Positions 34,193 to 35,132 of a stretch of 35,132 nt of DNA are shown here, one piece after another. A model generated the notes under the pieces. The model was not told where the DNA came from and did no database searches. It saw nothing but the letters and a program-made list of their open reading frames with translations. This stretch comes from Bacteroidales bacterium (GTDB lineage: Bacteria; Bacteroidota; Bacteroidia; Bacteroidales; UBA932): assembly GCA_017617495.1 (NCBI GenBank), contig JAFZWD010000019.1:1-35132 (forward strand). The letters are read 5' to 3'. The position numbers were made by a program, and so were the translations under genes. Numbering within the stretch: position 1 is the first letter of the stretch; the number at the start of each line of letters is the position of its first letter.

Positions 34193-34200
34193 TATATTTG
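34193..34200 (+). promoter_or_regulatory. -7 box of the SdhC-type gene
   Basis: TATATTTG matches the consensus, 20 nt before ATG 34221; the leader is AT-rich. Confidence 0.7.
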
Positions 34201-34220
34201 CGGAGCAAACAGTTAAAGAG

Positions 34221-34943
34221 ATGTTCATTTTTACTTCATCAATCGGCAAAAAATTCATCCAGGCGGTGAGCGGTGCCTTCCTTGTGATTTTCCTTCTGCT
34301 TCACGGCACCATCAATTTCTTTTCGGTAATCGACAGTTTTTTAGGTAAATACGGCGCGGTGGCTGCGGACGAGACGCTGTTCTCCGCAGGAGACGGGCTG
34401 TTCAAGCTCGGGTGCGACTTCATGTCCACGCCCTTCATCAGCATAATGGTTCCGGTGCTTGCGCTGGGATTCTTCGTGCACATCGCCTACGGCTGCTGGC
34501 TGACCATCCAGAACATCATCGCCCGTGGCGGAATCAAGCGTTACGAGGTGTCCAGCCGTGCCGCCGCCGATTCGTGGAGCGCACGCAACATGTTCATCCT
34601 CGGAATCGTGATTCTTGGCGTCATTTTCTTCCATCTCACGCACTTCTGGGCCAAGATGCAGCTGCCCGAGATGTTCGGCATCGGCGCCTTCGAGAACAAC
34701 CCTTACCTGCTTCTGAACTTCACCTTCGGAAAGTGGTGGATCCTGGTTATCTACCTGATCTGGTTCACCGCAGTGTTCCTCCACCTCACGCACGGCTTCT
34801 GGAGCATGTTCCAGACTGTCGGCTGGGATGGCGAGACTTGGTTCAAGCGCCTCAAGGTCATCGGTGTGATTGTCGCCGCGATCGTGTTCCTGCTCTTCGT
34901 TTCTACGGCGGTGAATGCCTTCATTCAGGCAAACTTCATATAA
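34221..34943 (+). CDS. sdhC: Succinate dehydrogenase/fumarate reductase cytochrome b subunit
   Basis: The 240-aa protein has five predicted membrane helices and the histidines expected of diheme b558-type subunits: FLLLHGTIN (helix 1), FFVHIAYGCW (helix 2), VIFFHLTHFWAKM (helix 3) and FLHLTHGFWSMFQT (helix 4). Such subunits anchor SdhA/SdhB (FrdA/FrdB) in the membrane and exchange electrons with menaquinone. The start ATG 34221 follows a good promoter. The usual flavoprotein and iron-sulfur genes do not follow; rplM comes next after 75 nt with its own promoter, so the partner genes must be elsewhere. Confidence 0.9.
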   Translation: MFIFTSSIGKKFIQAVSGAFLVIFLLLHGTINFFSVIDSFLGKYGAVAADETLFSAGDGLFKLGCDFMSTPFISIMVPVLALGFFVHIAYGCWLTIQNIIARGGIKRYEVSSRAAADSWSARNMFILGIVILGVIFFHLTHFWAKMQLPEMFGIGAFENNPYLLLNFTFGKWWILVIYLIWFTAVFLHLTHGFWSMFQTVGWDGETWFKRLKVIGVIVAAIVFLLFVSTAVNAFIQANFI

Positions 34944-34968
34944 ATTTTGATAAATAACTAAAATTATC

Positions 34969-34976
34969 TATCTTTG
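34969..34976 (+). promoter_or_regulatory. -7 box of rplM
   Basis: TATCTTTG matches the consensus exactly; the transcript should begin around 34981, inside the first arm of the leader hairpin. Confidence 0.75.
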
Positions 34977-34977
34977 C

Positions 34978-35018
34978 GGCCCCTATTAAAGTAGGGGCCT
35001 AATTTTTATTAAAGTTTT
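34978..35018 (+). promoter_or_regulatory. rplM 5' leader hairpin, candidate ribosomal protein leader
   Basis: GGCCCCTA (34978-34985) and TAGGGGCC (34992-34999) pair perfectly around TTAAAG, followed by an AT-rich stretch to the ATG. Because the -7 box ends at 34976, RNA starts within the first arm, so the mRNA carries a hairpin at or near its 5' end. L13 leaders have been reported in Bacteroidia; assignment here is by position and form only. Confidence 0.55.
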
Positions 35019-35132
35019 ATGGACACACTCAGTTACAAAACAGTTTCGCTCAACGAGGCGACTGTGAACAAGCAGTGGGTTTGCATCGACGCAACTGACC
35101 TCCCTCTGGGACGTCTTGCTTCCAGGGTTGCC
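35019..35132 (+). CDS. rplM: Ribosomal protein L13, 3' end outside window
   Basis: The first 38 residues (MDTLSYKTVSLNEATVNKQW, then VCIDATDLPLGRLASRVA) match the N-terminus of ribosomal protein L13, an early-assembling component of the large subunit; DATDLPLGRLAS is the conserved entry to the fold. The frame is open to the right edge. In Bacteroidota rplM is usually followed by rpsI and rpsB. Confidence 0.93.
   Translation, partial: MDTLSYKTVSLNEATVNKQWVCIDATDLPLGRLASRVA

Overview
The window looks like chromosome of a GC-rich member of the Bacteroidales (phylum Bacteroidota), probably an uncultured gut-type lineage. The evidence is the Bacteroidota -7 promoter box (TAnnTTTG) in front of nearly every transcription unit, AT-rich leaders without Shine-Dalgarno sequences, Bacteroidota-type proteins (DUF3109, short amidinotransferase, SdhC of b558 type) and lipoproteins with a Lys-acidic pair just after the lipidated Cys. 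Genus cannot be fixed from this sequence alone. I found no tRNA, rRNA, CRISPR array, transposase or phage gene.

Layout, left to right. 1-8147 (minus strand): an arginine deiminase-type operon (amidinotransferase, carbamate kinase, ornithine carbamoyltransferase) runs with 1 to 12 nt gaps into an SGNH hydrolase/MBOAT O-acyltransferase pair; it is followed by a separately promoted surface lipoprotein with an SGNH esterase domain cut by the window edge. 8193-11672: ispD (plus) converges on topA-lrp (minus). 11784-15990: cell-wall operon PBP1A-ddl-prmC with overlapping stop/start codons and a terminator. 16116-18151: an unknown lipoprotein, then an AT-rich RHH/PIN toxin-antitoxin pair that looks acquired. 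18148-20832 (minus): TPR protein plus U32-family protein. 20909-24069: a secreted M16-like protein without zinc motifs plus DUF3109. 24108-26041 (minus): coiled-coil membrane protein plus HemW. 26111-29533: small membrane protein, aminopeptidase P (minus), Dus. 29530-34162 (minus): pyrH-frr-lpxK-Big2 lipoprotein. 34221 to the end: an SdhC gene without SdhA/SdhB next to it, then rplM with a hairpin leader.

The most unusual signal is a set of short palindromic repeat elements lying in frame inside conserved enzymes. Two element types are visible. Type 1 (core hairpin with arms like ATGCCCGA/TCGGGCAT and a second hairpin ATTGCCGR/YCGGCAAT) sits inside the U32 gene and inside lpxK, in two different reading frames, and one bare hairpin sits between pyrH and frr, touching the pyrH stop codon. 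Type 2 (encoding a P-S-A-L-G-K-G-like motif) sits inside the MBOAT gene, with three adjacent perfect hairpins, and inside carbamate kinase. All four host ORFs stay open, so the elements appear to be translated as extra loops, in the manner of Rickettsia palindromic elements.

Other themes are very compact organisation (four of five convergent gene pairs overlap at their stop codons), very short or absent 5' leaders at several promoters, and a 15-bp perfect palindrome in the divergent pepP/dus promoter region.
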